From Dipteris shenzhenensis (lineage: Eukaryota > Polypodiophyta > Polypodiopsida > Gleicheniales), in assembly GCA_047967505.1 (NCBI GenBank), contig CM106539.1: a stretch of 64,000 nt of DNA; one strand, written 5' to 3'. The position numbers and the translations under genes are program-made. Positions 12,701 to 26,480 of the stretch are shown piece by piece. Numbering within the stretch: the stretch's first letter is position 1; each line of letters starts with the position of its first letter. Below the pieces are notes generated by a model, which saw nothing but the letters and a program-made list of their open reading frames with translations, did not search any database and was not told where the DNA came from.

Positions 12701-15700
12701 AGGTGCGATCTCATCTCTCTGCACTCATCATTGTACCAAGGATTATGAACATCCAAAGTGAACACCCAAAAGTTATCATCTACCTTCTACTCGCATCTTT
12801 GGATCTTTGTCAGCCTGCGTGCTCTCCTAGAGCTTCAATGGGCTGCTTAGTGATGCCTTGTAAATAGAAATCCTTGCTGCTCCAGTGGACAGCCAATGGT
12901 GAGGCACTGTTTGCTCTTGATCCTTGATTTTCCTGACACCTGTAGATGATCTGCAGGCTGGACTGCCTGTTGCGTGGCCTCCTCTGTTGCTCCAGATTGT
13001 TGCGCAATGTGCACCTCGCTAACAGCTGTTGCTGGCCTCCCTATTGCTCTCCAAGGCAGCCTGCTATGAGGCACAGTGAGTGATAAATATGCATGAGTGA
13101 GTAAATATGCCCAGGGCTTGGCCTCTTATAGGGCTGGAGGCCCCAGAACAGGCCCACCCAGTCTGTAGACCGCGGCCTGACTAGGCTGCAAACTAGCCCA
13201 CCTGTCTGCAGACATACATAGGCCCCACAAGCTGCGCCTGGTGCCACGCTGCAGCCATACAGGCCTGTGACTGTTTCTGGCTCTGCTCTGACATTTTTAT
13301 CAGCTCGACTTGCTGCTATTCTCTTCACAGAAATCTGCTGTCTGCAGATCTGCTCAAAGGTGCTGTTATGCACCGATACAGCCTCCGTGCAACCTTGTTG
13401 CACTCTGCAGGACCTGCATATGCACTAGCCACCTGTCCTTATCCGTGCGCAAACATGTGCTGCTGCTGCAGTCTTTTTTGCAGGGCCTATAAGGCCTACT
13501 TTCATGTAGCTTGTGCTGCTACCATGGACCTGGTAGCTGCCCCATCTGTGGGCCCTTCTAGCCACCATCTAGGGCTTAGCAACAGCTTGTTCTTGCTGCC
13601 CATGTGGCAGCCCTGCACATCTCGTCAGAGAACCCCCTTGTGGCAATCTTTTTCTCTCTCTCTCTTCCTATGTGGCCTCTCTCATACCCTTTACATCTGC
13701 TGGTACACCTCCCTTATGTCCTCATTTGGGGGCTCATAGGAGGGGAGACAACCATGATAATCCCAAGAATTTCATCCTTGTGATGCAATTTGGGGAATGG
13801 CTATATACATTCACTGAATGAAAAGGATCTTGCAAGGTACAACACCTTGAAACTTTGGCAGAGCTTTTAGAGTCATATGGGAAGTTTGGTTGAATAGTAT
13901 GCATCCCTTGCCCATGTCACTTAGAGTTCCACTTTGAAAGCATTTAAATTATGCTGGCAAATTGTCTGTGAATCATTTGGGAGACGGAATACTGTCAACT
14001 TGTGGCCAGTTCTCAAACCCGAAAGAGGAGCTCGATACGTAGGTCTGTTATTGCAAATTCTTAGCAATGGTTGCATGGATTACCTTGATCTATAATTGAT
14101 AATTACCTGTGAAAGTTAAATTATCTAGAATACAAACATTGATTAGTATATACCTCTACAGTCAAGTCTTTTGGAATTTGGTGTCCATTCCCTAGCATTA
14201 TGCAACATGGGCTTGCTTTGGCATCTCTTTTGTAACAATGGACACTAATGTTGAAATGACTTCCTGATGATGGTCATTTTGGGTGTAGGAGCTAAAGTCT
14301 ATTATAGTCATGTTGTAGCCCCTAAATGCAAAGGGACTAGAGTGATATATGAAACCCTAAAAAGTTGTATATCAATAGTCACCCTTTATCGGAGACTTGA
14401 GCTTAAATACTCTCAGATTGCCGACCCTGTAAGGGCTTACCCTAATCTGACTGGTCTACATGACCATCCCATGGACTAGCTAAGATCCTATGTAATAAAT
14501 CAGAGGACCTAATGTATACTTAAAAGTACCATTGCACATTTTCATACTAAATGAGGATATAGTAATTGGACAACTTTGAGTCAGTGAACTTGTTCTTTTA
14601 TGGAATTCAAAGGCACTTTTACTTGGAGTCATGAGGCCATGCTCGTAGTTCCTTCCTCACTTAGGATGCTTCTAAAAGAGGATCCCCAACTATGCAAAAG
14701 CTTTGAAGAAAGAATTAGAAAAGAGGGAATTCTTAGAAAACACAAATGGCTCCTACCACAACCTCAACCGAGCCGCATTTAAGGACCGGTTCATGCTATC
14801 TCATGGATCACGTTCATGGAGGATGTAGCTTTGTGAGATTAAACTACAATGCACGTCAGGTTTCTTGTCCATGGGCGCCGTTTTGTAGAGCATTCTCTAG
14901 AGTATCAATTTTGTGGGCTCCCTTAATCATATTTTCTTTCAGATTAAAGTACATATGGTAGTCATCCGTTAGAATTAATGAGAAATAGGGTGCTCATTTT
15001 ATGGATGAAACGATTCTATAGCTTAGACACTTCATATCCATATTTACGGATGCGTGCTCCAAGTCCACACAAGGTACTTGTTTAGCAACGCCATGACATC
15101 ATGAACACACAAGACTTAGCAAGTCAAACTACATAGATTTTAGATGCTCGTTTGGGAGAGACTAAAATGAAGTTGTTTAGGCTTCACAAGCAGTTGTAGC
15201 TTGAATGAAGAGATTTTGGACTACTTTTTGATTAGCCTTCTCCTTTAGTGCTAGCCTTCATCATGGCTGAGTCTGCCCTTCACCTCCGGAGTGCCGACAG
15301 AAACTTAGTACGAAGACCTTTGTATAAATGGATGCTCAAGTATGTGTGGGTGTGTGGATTTGTATGTGTGAGAGCATATGTTTATACTATGGTCTACACC
15401 CACTGTTGGGTACTAATGACGTCAGTGGGGATGTCATAGTAGCTAGTCCCTGCTATGCGTGATGGAGTTTATGGTTTTCAACCTTATGAATGACTATCAT
15501 GAGATTGAAACTGCACTATGTTGTGGTTTTAAGGATGAGTTTTGGAATGTTCCTGGATTCATCTAGGTATATACATAGTACAAAATTGGGGTTTCCACAA
15601 CCCTAGATGAAATGGAAGTGGCATGTGGCAGCCCAAAAGTTTGCTCGCTCAAAACATTCACAGCATAATTGGTTAAATTTTACTTTCACTCTTCCTTGAC

Positions 15701-18700
15701 CTTTCTTATCATCTGGATTCCTCTTTCTGTGGCATGGTTTATTGCAGTAGAATTGGGGTGAAGTTGCAGCGGGTCCGGATTGTATTTCCTCCTTTGTCTT
15801 TTTGGGCAAAGGCTTTTATAATGCCCACTGTTCTTCGACTGATGTGGTGGAACGACTTGTCAATCGTGCTGGTGTTCCTGGGGCTGGTTTCTTTGCATAT
15901 GTGATGCCCTGGGATCCATTTTTTGATCCGTCTGCCTCTCTTCTGACTCACTGCCGGGTCTGGATTACCCTCAAAGCGCCGCCTGTGCCTCTTTTTTAAC
16001 ATCTTCCTACTCTTGCAGCGCTTTTGGGGAGGGCTCTCCATATTCCGAGACAAGAGTTTTTGTAGGTTACTTGGGATGTTCGCCTTTGCGTTCTGTGGGA
16101 TATGATGCAGCCTGTGCCCTCTACTCTAGATCTTGATTTGGGATTTGCCCATCTGATGCGCATCAGGCTGCATTTTTCGTAGTACCTCCTCCTCTTTGCT
16201 ATCGCCATTACTTGAGGACTTGTCACTTTTGGAGTCTGTTATTTTTGGAATTGCCCGTTGGAGAATAACCTTCATAAGAGAACCCTAAATTTATGCTTAG
16301 CTTATGCAATACAACGTGGCAAATGATGGTACACGATTGGTTGTATTTGGTGGATGAACCTTTGCAGCAATGACCCTTGATTGTGGCAAAATTACTGGAA
16401 GCTTCAAGCACTATTGGTGGAGATTTATAGCCTTTATATCTATGTTGGAGGTGGACGATTTTGATACATACTTACACAGTCGTTTAGCAGCTTCTGCAGA
16501 GCTTCTACAGTTTTAACAGCTTTTTAGTCTTCCTGGTTTTCATCTATGAGGTGACGCTTTCTTCATGAGACTTTGTTGGAGTAGATCGTTGATTGTATTT
16601 CTCTTTCTCTAGGTGCTTCAGATGAGAGTCTTTCTGTGTATGGATTTTATCTTGAGCAACAAGCTCAGTAGGGTGCGCTTTTCTTCAGTTCATTAACAGC
16701 TTTTTGGTATCCTTTGATAAATCATTTCACTTCCTCAGATCTCTCTTTCTTTCTGGAAGCAATCGTGTGAGACAAAAACGTTTGCAACCCTTGCACCAAT
16801 TGCCAACAATTGGTATTAGAGCATGGTTTCCACAGATTGGGGGCACCTATAGCTACATCACAGATAGGAAGTTCATGGCTTTGATTTTCAGCGGCAAAGG
16901 AGATTATGAAACGGCATTTGAACATTAGTGTTAGCTAATGCTGCAGTGGGTCCATTTGATGAGGCAGCATTCTCCTACTAGAAGGCACTCGTTCGAATCA
17001 GTGAATAGATATGTCCATGCTTCTGTGGCTTCAGTATACATAAGCCTCGCAAAGCTGTATGTCATACTGGAAAGCAGAAAGAATCCAAGAGTTATTGTGG
17101 GAGCGCTTTGAGAATCTATGGCAAACAAAACATAGAGAATTTCCTAGATAAGCTTGCAACTGAATTGACAAAAAATGCATCAGGTTTTGAAAGCATGTCT
17201 GCAAATGAAGACTCTTCTTTCTGAAAACAGTCCTTTCAAATTGCAGCTTTTTGGATCGATCTTGCTCTCTGTGGGTGATCGGTTTGATTTTGTGGCCTTG
17301 CCCGATGTGGGTGGTCTATTTGTTGACGATTTTTGCAGCCTTGCTCTGTGTGGGTGGTGAATTTGGTGTCGGGCTTGGTCCTCTGTGGATAGCTTGAACA
17401 TTTTTGTTCTTGGTTCCATGTGAGCAACATTCTCTGCCATTTGATATTATATTTTGTTCTCTTATTCAGCTTAAGGGTGTGTTGGAGAGTAACCTTCATA
17501 AGGGACCTCTAAATTTATGCTTGGCTTATGCAATTACAACGTTGCAAATGATGCCAACAAATTCATACACGATTGGTGGTATATGATGGTGGACGAATCT
17601 TTGCGGGTGGTGGCCCTTGATTGTGGTGAAATCATTGGAAGCACTATCGGTGGAGATTTACTCTATGTTGGAGGTTGATGATTTCGGTACATAGCTTACA
17701 CAGTCATTTAGCAGCTTCTACAGTTTTTATAGTTTTAACTCTTCCTGGTTTTCATCTGTGAGGAGATGCTTTCTTCGTGGGGATGCGTCAATTTTACGAG
17801 CAAAAAACTATGAGCAGGTTTATCCAAGCGTGTTTTTCAAGAGATTTAAAAAATTGTATTTCTTTAGGAAACATGGTTTTTACACTTTCATTTTCTCTAG
17901 AACTAGATTCCTCTATCATAAAAATATACAGAATAGTCACTCATTCATTTTTATAAATTTTCTTATTCATAGACATCCTTTGTACCCCTGTCATTATCTT
18001 AAAAAAGTGTTGAAAGTTAATTCCTTTAAGAAATATCCCTCATAATCACTGTCAATGTAATAATATTATACATATATAATTACTTATTAAACACATTTAT
18101 ATCGATACGACAAGAGCTTTTTAGTGTTTTAATAGCATAAATAACAGGATGTTTATGGATATGTTTCTAAAGAAGTTTAAATTACTATAAATAACTATTC
18201 CTTATATATCACTCTCATAAAATACATCTAATATTTAATACTGTATATTCAAGATTTTCCCAAATATAACCCCATAGATGTGCTCCAATGGGTTTTTCCG
18301 ATTAATTTGAGTGGTTGAATGACTATATTTGGACATTGGATTTGAAAGTTATGCCACTTTTGAAAGTGCCGTCCATGGTAGTTTCGCCAGTGAAACTACC
18401 TTGGAAGACCTACTTCAAAGGGGTTTCATTGGCGAAACTACCTTGATAGCTTGCTTCAATGAGGTTTCTTTGGAGAAACCCTTTCATGAAGCTACGTTGA
18501 GAGAGGGTTTTCAATGTCACTCCGTATTAAGTAAAAGTTGTACGAAGGATCATAAGGGAATTTTCATAAAGAAGTCTACTCTACATGTGGGTTTCTTCAA
18601 AAGCCATCCCATTATGTTACTCACCATTTCCAAAGATTCATGTAAAGATTTGTGTATAAAATAGGCATTGCTATAATACTTTGCATATTTCTAAGTGAGA

Positions 18701-21047
18701 CTATGTTTTGTTTCGATTTATTTCTCAGTGCTGGTATTGCGATAATTCTTTCTATCTTAAATGATGCGTTGCCCTATCAGCTAGATTTAGATTTAGATGC
18801 TCGTTTGGGAGAGACTAGAATAAAATCGTTTAGACTTCATAAGCAGTTGTAGCTTGAATGAAGAGATTTGGACTACTTTTTGATTAGCCTTCTCCTTTAG
18901 TGCTAGCATTCGTCATGGCTGAGTTTGCCCTTCATCTCCGGAGTGCCGACAGAAACTCAGTACGAAGACTTTGTATAAATGGATGCTCAAGTATGTGTGG
19001 GTGTGTGGATTTGTATGTGTGAGAGCATACTTTTATACTATGGTCTACACCCACTGTTGGGTGCTGATGACGTCAGTGGGGATGTCATAGTAGCTAGTCC
19101 CTGCTATGCGTGATGGAGTTTATGGTTTTCAATCTTATGAGTGACTATCATGAGATTGAAACTGCACTATGTTGTGTTTTTAGAGGATGAGTTTGGGAAT
19201 GTTCCTGGATTCATCTAGGTATATTATTTTTGCCATATTTTTACATAGTTGGAAGCTTTTTTTTCCTTCGCTCGGACGCTCGGAAGATTTTGCTCGGAAA
19301 ATGCTCGTCCCCCCTAGTAGGGATAAGCTTTTTGGTATCCTTTTCTCTTGCTCACAACTCTCCTCCTTTTTGGAAGTAATTGTGTGAGACAACAATGTTT
19401 GCCAACATTGCCCGTGCTCTGTGCACACGTAATCTATGAGAGTGTTAGGGCTTTTACCAACATTCTGCTGTGCTGGCTAGGCTATAATGAGCTTGCTACA
19501 ACTGTTTTCTAACAGGATGAGTGCGAACACGTTCATGAATTCATCTAGAGTCACATAAATCAGTATGAGTGTTTCAGATTAGCCTTACTTTGATTAAATC
19601 ACGAAATAGGAAGCTGTGCCCTGTCCGTTTCTGGATGCTTAACTAAACTGCTTGGAAGTGGTTTTTCACTAGTTGGACACCTCTGCTGCTCGTCTTGGCC
19701 TGTTAGTATTATGCCTAATGGTGCTGAATTCCTCTTTGGCAATTCAAGAGGCCATCTCAAGAATGACATCGTTTGGGTGCAATTGAAGGGCACCATTGCT
19801 TGGTGATGTGTGTAGATGTTGTGGTTACAAAATATTACTATCCTCACAACCTAATGTAGTGAAGCATGTTGCGTTCACCCTTGGAAAATGGCATATGCCT
19901 GGGTTGCCTAAAGGCTCGCGATTGAATAGCATGTTTGTTCACCTGCGATGGTGGTTTTGAGTCTATGTTCTCTCAACTAATGGGCTTATTTGAGGATCAT
20001 TTAGCTTTTGGAGTTCACTGGCATGTCGTCTCTCACCTCGTAGCTGTCACAAAGGAGGCTAATTTAGCAGGAATAACGCTGGTCCTGCCTCAATCACACC
20101 TGAAAATCTCAGCCATCTATAAGCCTGATAGGAAAATTTGAGGCTATCAAGTCCATGATCAAGTAAAGTTAGAAACCCATGCAGTGTCAAGGATGGTGAG
20201 TCCATGTGATGCTAATTGTTTGACGTCTACCAAGATAAGCTCCTGAGGGGAACAAGGTTTGAGATGGGGGTTGTAAAGAAGTCATTGATAAGGTTGTGAA
20301 GTTCATGCACCGGTCATGGATTCATTTTTTGGTGCAGTGTTGTGACACTTGTTTTGTTCAACTTGAAGTCTGAACTTGACAACTTTTTCAGCATTTTTAA
20401 ATAATCTAGAGTCTATTACTGCTTTTAACAATTGCTTGATTTCAAAATGATGATCAAGGTTGAGCCTTGTATGGAAATTCAAATATTTCTGGATGTCAAT
20501 TTCAGTACTTCAGATGTTTTGCATTTATTTTCTGCAGGCAGATGCTGAAGAGAATGGCACAACATTTGCCTTCAATTCTGCTATCATTAAAGGCATTGTT
20601 GTCTCCAACGGGATCGAACTTTATGTCTGCAGCAGACCTTTTGTGAGTTCAGAAAATGTTCCTGATGAACTTGATGCAGAGTGTATGATACTCCTTGCTA
20701 ACACTGTCATAAATGCAGCTGGTTTGAGTGCAACATCAGTGGCAAGAAGAATATGTGGCTTCCCAACTGAGGATCTGCCAGAAACTTTTTATGCACGTGG
20801 ATGCTATTTCAGTCTCTCAGGACAGGGGCAAGCTCCCTTTTCTCATCTTGTGTATCCTGTACCAGAAGAAGGTGGTCTTGGAGTACATGTAACATTAGAT
20901 TTAGGTGGTCAAGCCAGATTTGGTCCAGATGTGGAGTGGCTGGATAAGATTGATGATAACAGAGCTTTTAAGCTTCAGTAAGCTTTCTCAGGTCTTTTTG
21001 TGAACATTTATGTTGCAATTTAAAGATTCCTTACAGCAAGGCAAGTC

Positions 21048-21086
<39 letters not shown>

Positions 21087-24000
21087 TATTACTGTCCATG
21101 GGAGACCCACAGGTCTATGAGAGAGAAAGAAAGAATGAAAGATATATTAATGTCCACGGAAGGCCTTGTGGGCCTATGGGACAAAGTGCGGAAAACATCA
21201 AAAGGAAAAAAAAAACTCATACGAGCCACCAAGGCCTGGAGCAAAGGGTGTACTAAGGCCCTTGCCGAGTACTATGCTGAAATAAAGAGCTCGATAGCTC
21301 AGGCAAAATCAAATACACAACATGTCGTATTATATCATATCATGTACTATCTGAAGTAGGAAGAGACTTGGAACTGGGACTAAAACTCAGAATCCGAAAC
21401 CCGGCACTAATGTCTTGCCTATGAGCAGCGAAAATGTCTCGGATCTGTGTCTGTTTGGCCGTCTCACGCTGTGGTGGCAGGGGGGACGTGGTTTCCTTGA
21501 TCTCTAAACCTGCTGAGCTATGTTCGGAGTGACCCCTTGTCTCAGGCAGTCTCCTCTGAGGAAAGTTGTGATAGGTAGGACCTCAATCGAGTGTGCTTTG
21601 GTCGCTCTCCGTGTCACGTGTAGCCTTTGTAGTCCTCTCTCGGCAATCCATACTGCTTGCATATCAGCTAGCTCCTCCTCCTCCACCCCACTGTGTCCTA
21701 GAGCTGACTCAAATGCATAGAAATCTATGACATGCCGCTGTGTCTGGTCAGCCTCTGTATCCTATGGTCTGGTCCCCTCTTGCTGCTCCTTGATTTGTCG
21801 TAGTAGGGTCTCCCTATGTCAGCGCATCTCAAGCAGATAAAGCCCAATGTAGACCTGTTCATGGGAAGTGGATCAGTCGTGACAGTGGGCCAAACCCACT
21901 TCCATCCACACACACACACTCTTTTTAAGTAAAATCCACACACACACACACACACACACATGTATTAATGTCCGCGGGAGGCCTCGCGGGCCTTTGGGAC
22001 AAAGTGCAAAAAAAAGAAGACTCATACAAGCCTCAATGGGCTGAAGGAAAGGGCGCTCTAGGGTCCTTGTTGAGTACTAATCTATGCTAGCAAAATCATA
22101 ATCAATCAAGTACAAACTGAATCAAATCAATCTTGGAGCTGGGACTCAGGAACCGAAGCCCAGCACAGTGATGGCTCTGAACTCTCTGGGCAATGTCCAG
22201 AGCGACCCCTTGTCTTTGTTGGTCCCCCCCTAAGGAAAGCTGTGATAGGTTGGATCTCAATAGAATGTGTTCTGGGCACTCTCTGTCTCGCGTGTGGTCT
22301 CTGTGTTCCTCTCTTGGCGGCACCGTGTTGGCTCTCTCTTCTGATCCAGGCTGCCCTCATATCAGCTAGCTCCTCCTCCTCTGCTCCGCTGTGTCCTGGA
22401 GCTCACTCAAAATGTATAAAAGTCTGTGACACGTCGCTGTGCCCGGTCAGCCTCTATATCTTGTGGTCTAGCCACCTCCTGCTACTCTGTGATATGTCAT
22501 AGTAGTGTCTCCTTGTGCCGACATATCTCCATCAGATAGAGCCCAATGGAGACCTAGTCATGGAAATGGATTAGTCGTGATAGTGGACCGAAGCCACTCC
22601 CTCCCGGATCTCATAGTAGGCTGGGCAAGCACAAAGAAAATGCTCCTCTATCTAAACCGCCCCCAACGTACATAGCATGCAGATCCGCTGCTCTTTGGGT
22701 ATACGTGTGGCTCTCCCCGCTCCCCCCCAAGTCCGAGATGTATGGAGCTGGAGGAGATCTAACCGTATGATACGATTGATCTCATCTTGTGGGATCGTTG
22801 ACTTAGGAAGCGTGTCCATGTTGTACTGAAAAGGGGAAAGTCTGTCCATCTACCATGCAGATATACGTGCATACCATGTGTCAGTTCTGCTCTCTACTAG
22901 TCGTTTGGATGACTCTAGGGCCAGCCTTGGAAGTATCCAATGAGGTAAGTCCCAAACTCTGTGGATGAATGTCAGTGTCTGAAAGATGGCATCAACCTGG
23001 AGAGTTGCCATGGCAAACTCTGCCTGTACTATCTCATGGGCTTACTCCGAATCGTCCTAGACCCCATAATCACGTGTAGCCGCTCCTATCTCCACCACTC
23101 TGTCCTCGGGAGATCGCATCCCCAGAAGGGTGCTGCATACATGGTAGTCGGCCGCACTAAAGTCTCTAGTGAGATAAGTCCCAAACTCTGTGGATGAATG
23201 TCACTGTCTGAAAGATGGCATCAACTTGGAGAGGTGTCATGGCGAACTTTGCCCGTACTATCTCATGTGGGACTGAGGGCTTACTTCGAATCATCGTGGA
23301 CCCCATAATCACCTATAGCTGCTCAAATCTCCTCCACTTTGTCCGCGGTAGATTGCATCCCCAGAAGGGTGCTGCATACATGGCAGTCGGCCGCACTAAA
23401 GTGTTGAAAAGCTAGCCCTTCGTTGATGGAGTGCCTAAAAACATTGTCTCTCTTCGCAGGCCAACACACTCTGTCCCTATATGAGTCATGCCATGGTTGC
23501 TTGAGACATTGCGAAGATGTGTCCTATGAAAACTGCTCCCGAGTATGTGTAGGAATGCACTATCTCCACTGGCTCACCATAGTAAGTGAAGCTGTGTCGA
23601 CGAAGCACTGCACGTGAGGTGTTGAAGATCATTACCTTGGTTTTCCCAAGGTTGACTGTCAGGTCTCTCTCTCTGCAGAAAAGCTCTAAGGCCTCTAGGT
23701 ATCTCTGCAACCCCTCTGCTAAGGATGATATGAGGACTATGTCATTGGCGTATATAGAAATATCTGTATCATGAGGTTAGCCAGAAGTGATCCTTCGCCC
23801 CCTAGGCGGTCTATGAAAGACTCATCAATGTAGAGTCTGAAAAGGGTCGGTGAGAGGGGGCAGCCCTGCTTCACCCCTGTGCTCTCAACCCAATCTGACA
23901 AACCACATGGAGCCCAAACTCTCCCTTTGACATACTCATATAGACTCATCACACCCCAAATCAAAGTCTCTGGGATCTACATGTCCTGTAGTCTCCTGAT

Positions 24001-25461
24001 CATGCGGGCTCGCAGGACGGTGTCAAAAGCCTTCTGAAGTGTACAAAGCAAGCGTAGACTTTCTGGTGTCTAGACTTCACCTCCTCAATGATAGCCCTCA
24101 AAGTGAAGATGTGATTTAGAGTGGAATGTTGCCTCTTGAATCCTGCGGCTGCCCTAGTGCCTGCTGCCCCCTTGCCTCTGTATGACTGCTCATTTCCCTC
24201 TTGCCTCCTTGCCTCTGTATGATTGCTCATTTCCCTCTTTAGTACTGATCCATAAATCTTGGCCAGTGTGTGGCCAATCATGAGGGTGCGGTAGTTCCTA
24301 GTATCCATGGGGTCTCCTGCTTTGCGAATGGTACAATAGTGGTGGTGCTCCAAGTCAGTGGGAAGTCATGGCATACATCATGGTTGAACATTTGTGCTAG
24401 AACCGGGGTTAAGACCTCTTGCCCATGTGCGAAATGTTCAGTCTGTAGGCTCTGATCCTGTGCTTTCTGGTTGTGTAGCCGACGGAGTGCAGCCTGTACA
24501 TTTTGTGTAGTGAACAAGTGACGGGTAGTGGGCCTATGCATAGAGGACACGTCCAGTGGTGCCTGCATCAGAACATCATATAAGGAGCATGCATAAGTGT
24601 GCCACACTCCCGGATCAGTGATGGGAATGGGTGGCTTCCCCTCCCAAAGAAGCCCCCATCCAGTGGTCAGGTCTCCTCCTTGAAATGATCTGATGATCTC
24701 ATCCATCTTGTGTGTGAGGAAGGCTTGTCACTGCGGCGTGTCAACCATCGAAAGATCCGCTGTGCCTCAGATGACGTCAATTGACCTAGGGCTCGCTGTC
24801 GTGTGAGGAGCGCTCGTGCCTCTTTGTACTCGTGGTCAAACCAAGCGTTTTGAGACATCTTCCCATCTCAGGCCTATGCGAATCGGGTTGTAGGGAAGGA
24901 TCTGGTGGCAACGTCTTGTACTACCGAGGCAAGGGTGTCCGAGGTGCGGGCAAGGTCTATAGCATCTTCCAGTAGGGCCGGAAGCTCTCTGGCTAAGTGA
25001 CTCACATATACTTGGTTAAGGGCAGGGTCAAAGTGGATCTAGGTACGAGCAGGTGTGGCAGGAGCGGATCGGGTTGTAGGGAAGGATCTGGTGGCTACGC
25101 CCTGTACTATTGAGGCAAGGGTGTCCGAGGCGTGGGCAAGGTCTATAGCATCTTCCAATAGGGCCGGAAGCTCTTTGGCTAAGTGACTCACATATATTGG
25201 GTCAAGGGCAGGGTCAAAGTGGATCTGGGTACGAGCAGGTGTGGCAGGGGCTCTCCCTGTGACTGGCATAGTAGCAGAGATACAGAAGGCCAAATATGAG
25301 AGAAAGGCCTCATGGGCCTATGGGAGAAAACACAAACCAACTAAACAACAAACATCAGTTATAGACTGAGAATCTCTTGGGAGTGTGTATAGCACTCACA
25401 AAGTTATTATAGGTTAACTATAGTCTACTACAAAAGATGATCGACCTGCATTACATCAGTT

Positions 25462-25538
<77 letters not shown>

Positions 25539-26405
25539 TTCGGAAGACCAAAGGGTTTGTGAGACTTAAAGAAACTGATACAATGAGCTGAGGGGTGGAG
25601 CCACTAAGTGGTCATCAACACCCATAACGAACTTATCATGATCATAATGGCATTAATACATAGGGAGAAAACTCTCCGAGCTCATGGAGTGGGAGCTGGC
25701 GGGGGCATCAATCCTAAGAGGGGTCATTGATGTGCGAGGTTGCTGTGGTGGCATAAAACCTGTGATGGAGCGTTGGCAGTTGTTGACATGTGTGGTCTGT
25801 TGTGATCTCTTGGCTATAGCCCTATGGCGAACAAGTGCCACTGTTACTCCTGTAGGTTGTGTCTCTGGTCTGATGAGCATGGTGGGAAGGTCCCCTAATG
25901 TGATCTGTGCCTCAGTCCACCAGGGCGAGTGAGGTATCTTTGGCTCGGGTCTTTGCAGCCGCCATCTCTGTGAGTCCTGTTGATTGGTGTTGTTTGGTTC
26001 AGAAAACTCAGTGATCATGTGCTGAGCGGAGTTTGGTTGTGTACCCTGATCTCGCCTATGTGCCTTGAGCAATCGCTTCCTATGTCGGACAGCCTCATGG
26101 ATGAAGGCTGCCAAGCATCTTTGGCCTGGGTAGGATAGGAGACTTGGGTAGGGGACCCTAGGGGTCTGAAACCATCCCTGAAGAGGTAGTGATAACGACC
26201 TTGATCTCATAGTACACAGAGCATCTTTGACGCAATCTCCTGGTGATCACATGAGCGCAATGTGACCCTCTCTGCGTATGCCCTCAGCGTGACCACCCTC
26301 AATACAAAGTCGGTGTGGTAAGATGGGGAACTGCCTGATCGATATCGAGCGGGGGAGATGGATTCATGTGTATCTTGGCGGATCGATGAAGCCCTCTGTT
26401 GAAAT

Positions 26406-26480
<75 letters not shown>

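Larger units (their letters stand above)
9782..12755 (-). mobile_element. LINE family C, copy 1 (degraded, internally inverted)
   Basis: The 3' end at 9782 matches those at 21121 and 21961 (conserved ggcctatgggacaaagt). The element extends right through a zinc-finger region, reverse transcriptase and upstream ORF2 sequence in the same order as copy 2 (21961-25260). It has frameshifts and stops, a shortened region around 10280-10400, and a block at about 12040-12470 in the opposite orientation. It is non-functional. The right boundary is where similarity to copy 2 fades; neither a 5' end nor target-site duplications were identified. Confidence 0.8.
21961..25260 (-). mobile_element. LINE family C, copy 2 (most complete copy)
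   Basis: Read right to left: an in-frame duplicated linker (25255-24884), an ORF2 middle region (24858-24278), reverse transcriptase (about 24353-23486), a Cys-rich C-terminal region (22849-22652) and a 3' non-coding tail ending at 21961 next to (CA)n. Several frameshifts separate the open pieces, so it is inactive. No endonuclease domain was recognised, so the 5' part is missing or too decayed. Antisense to L2HGDH, in intron 3. Confidence 0.8.

Noticed and set aside
13041-13739. Cys-rich proteins on both strands
   Set aside because: Composition artefact in an LTR-like block.
20460-20981. Independent 173-codon gene
   Set aside because: The first 26 codons are intron; the rest is L2HGDH exon 3, which ends at a splice donor.
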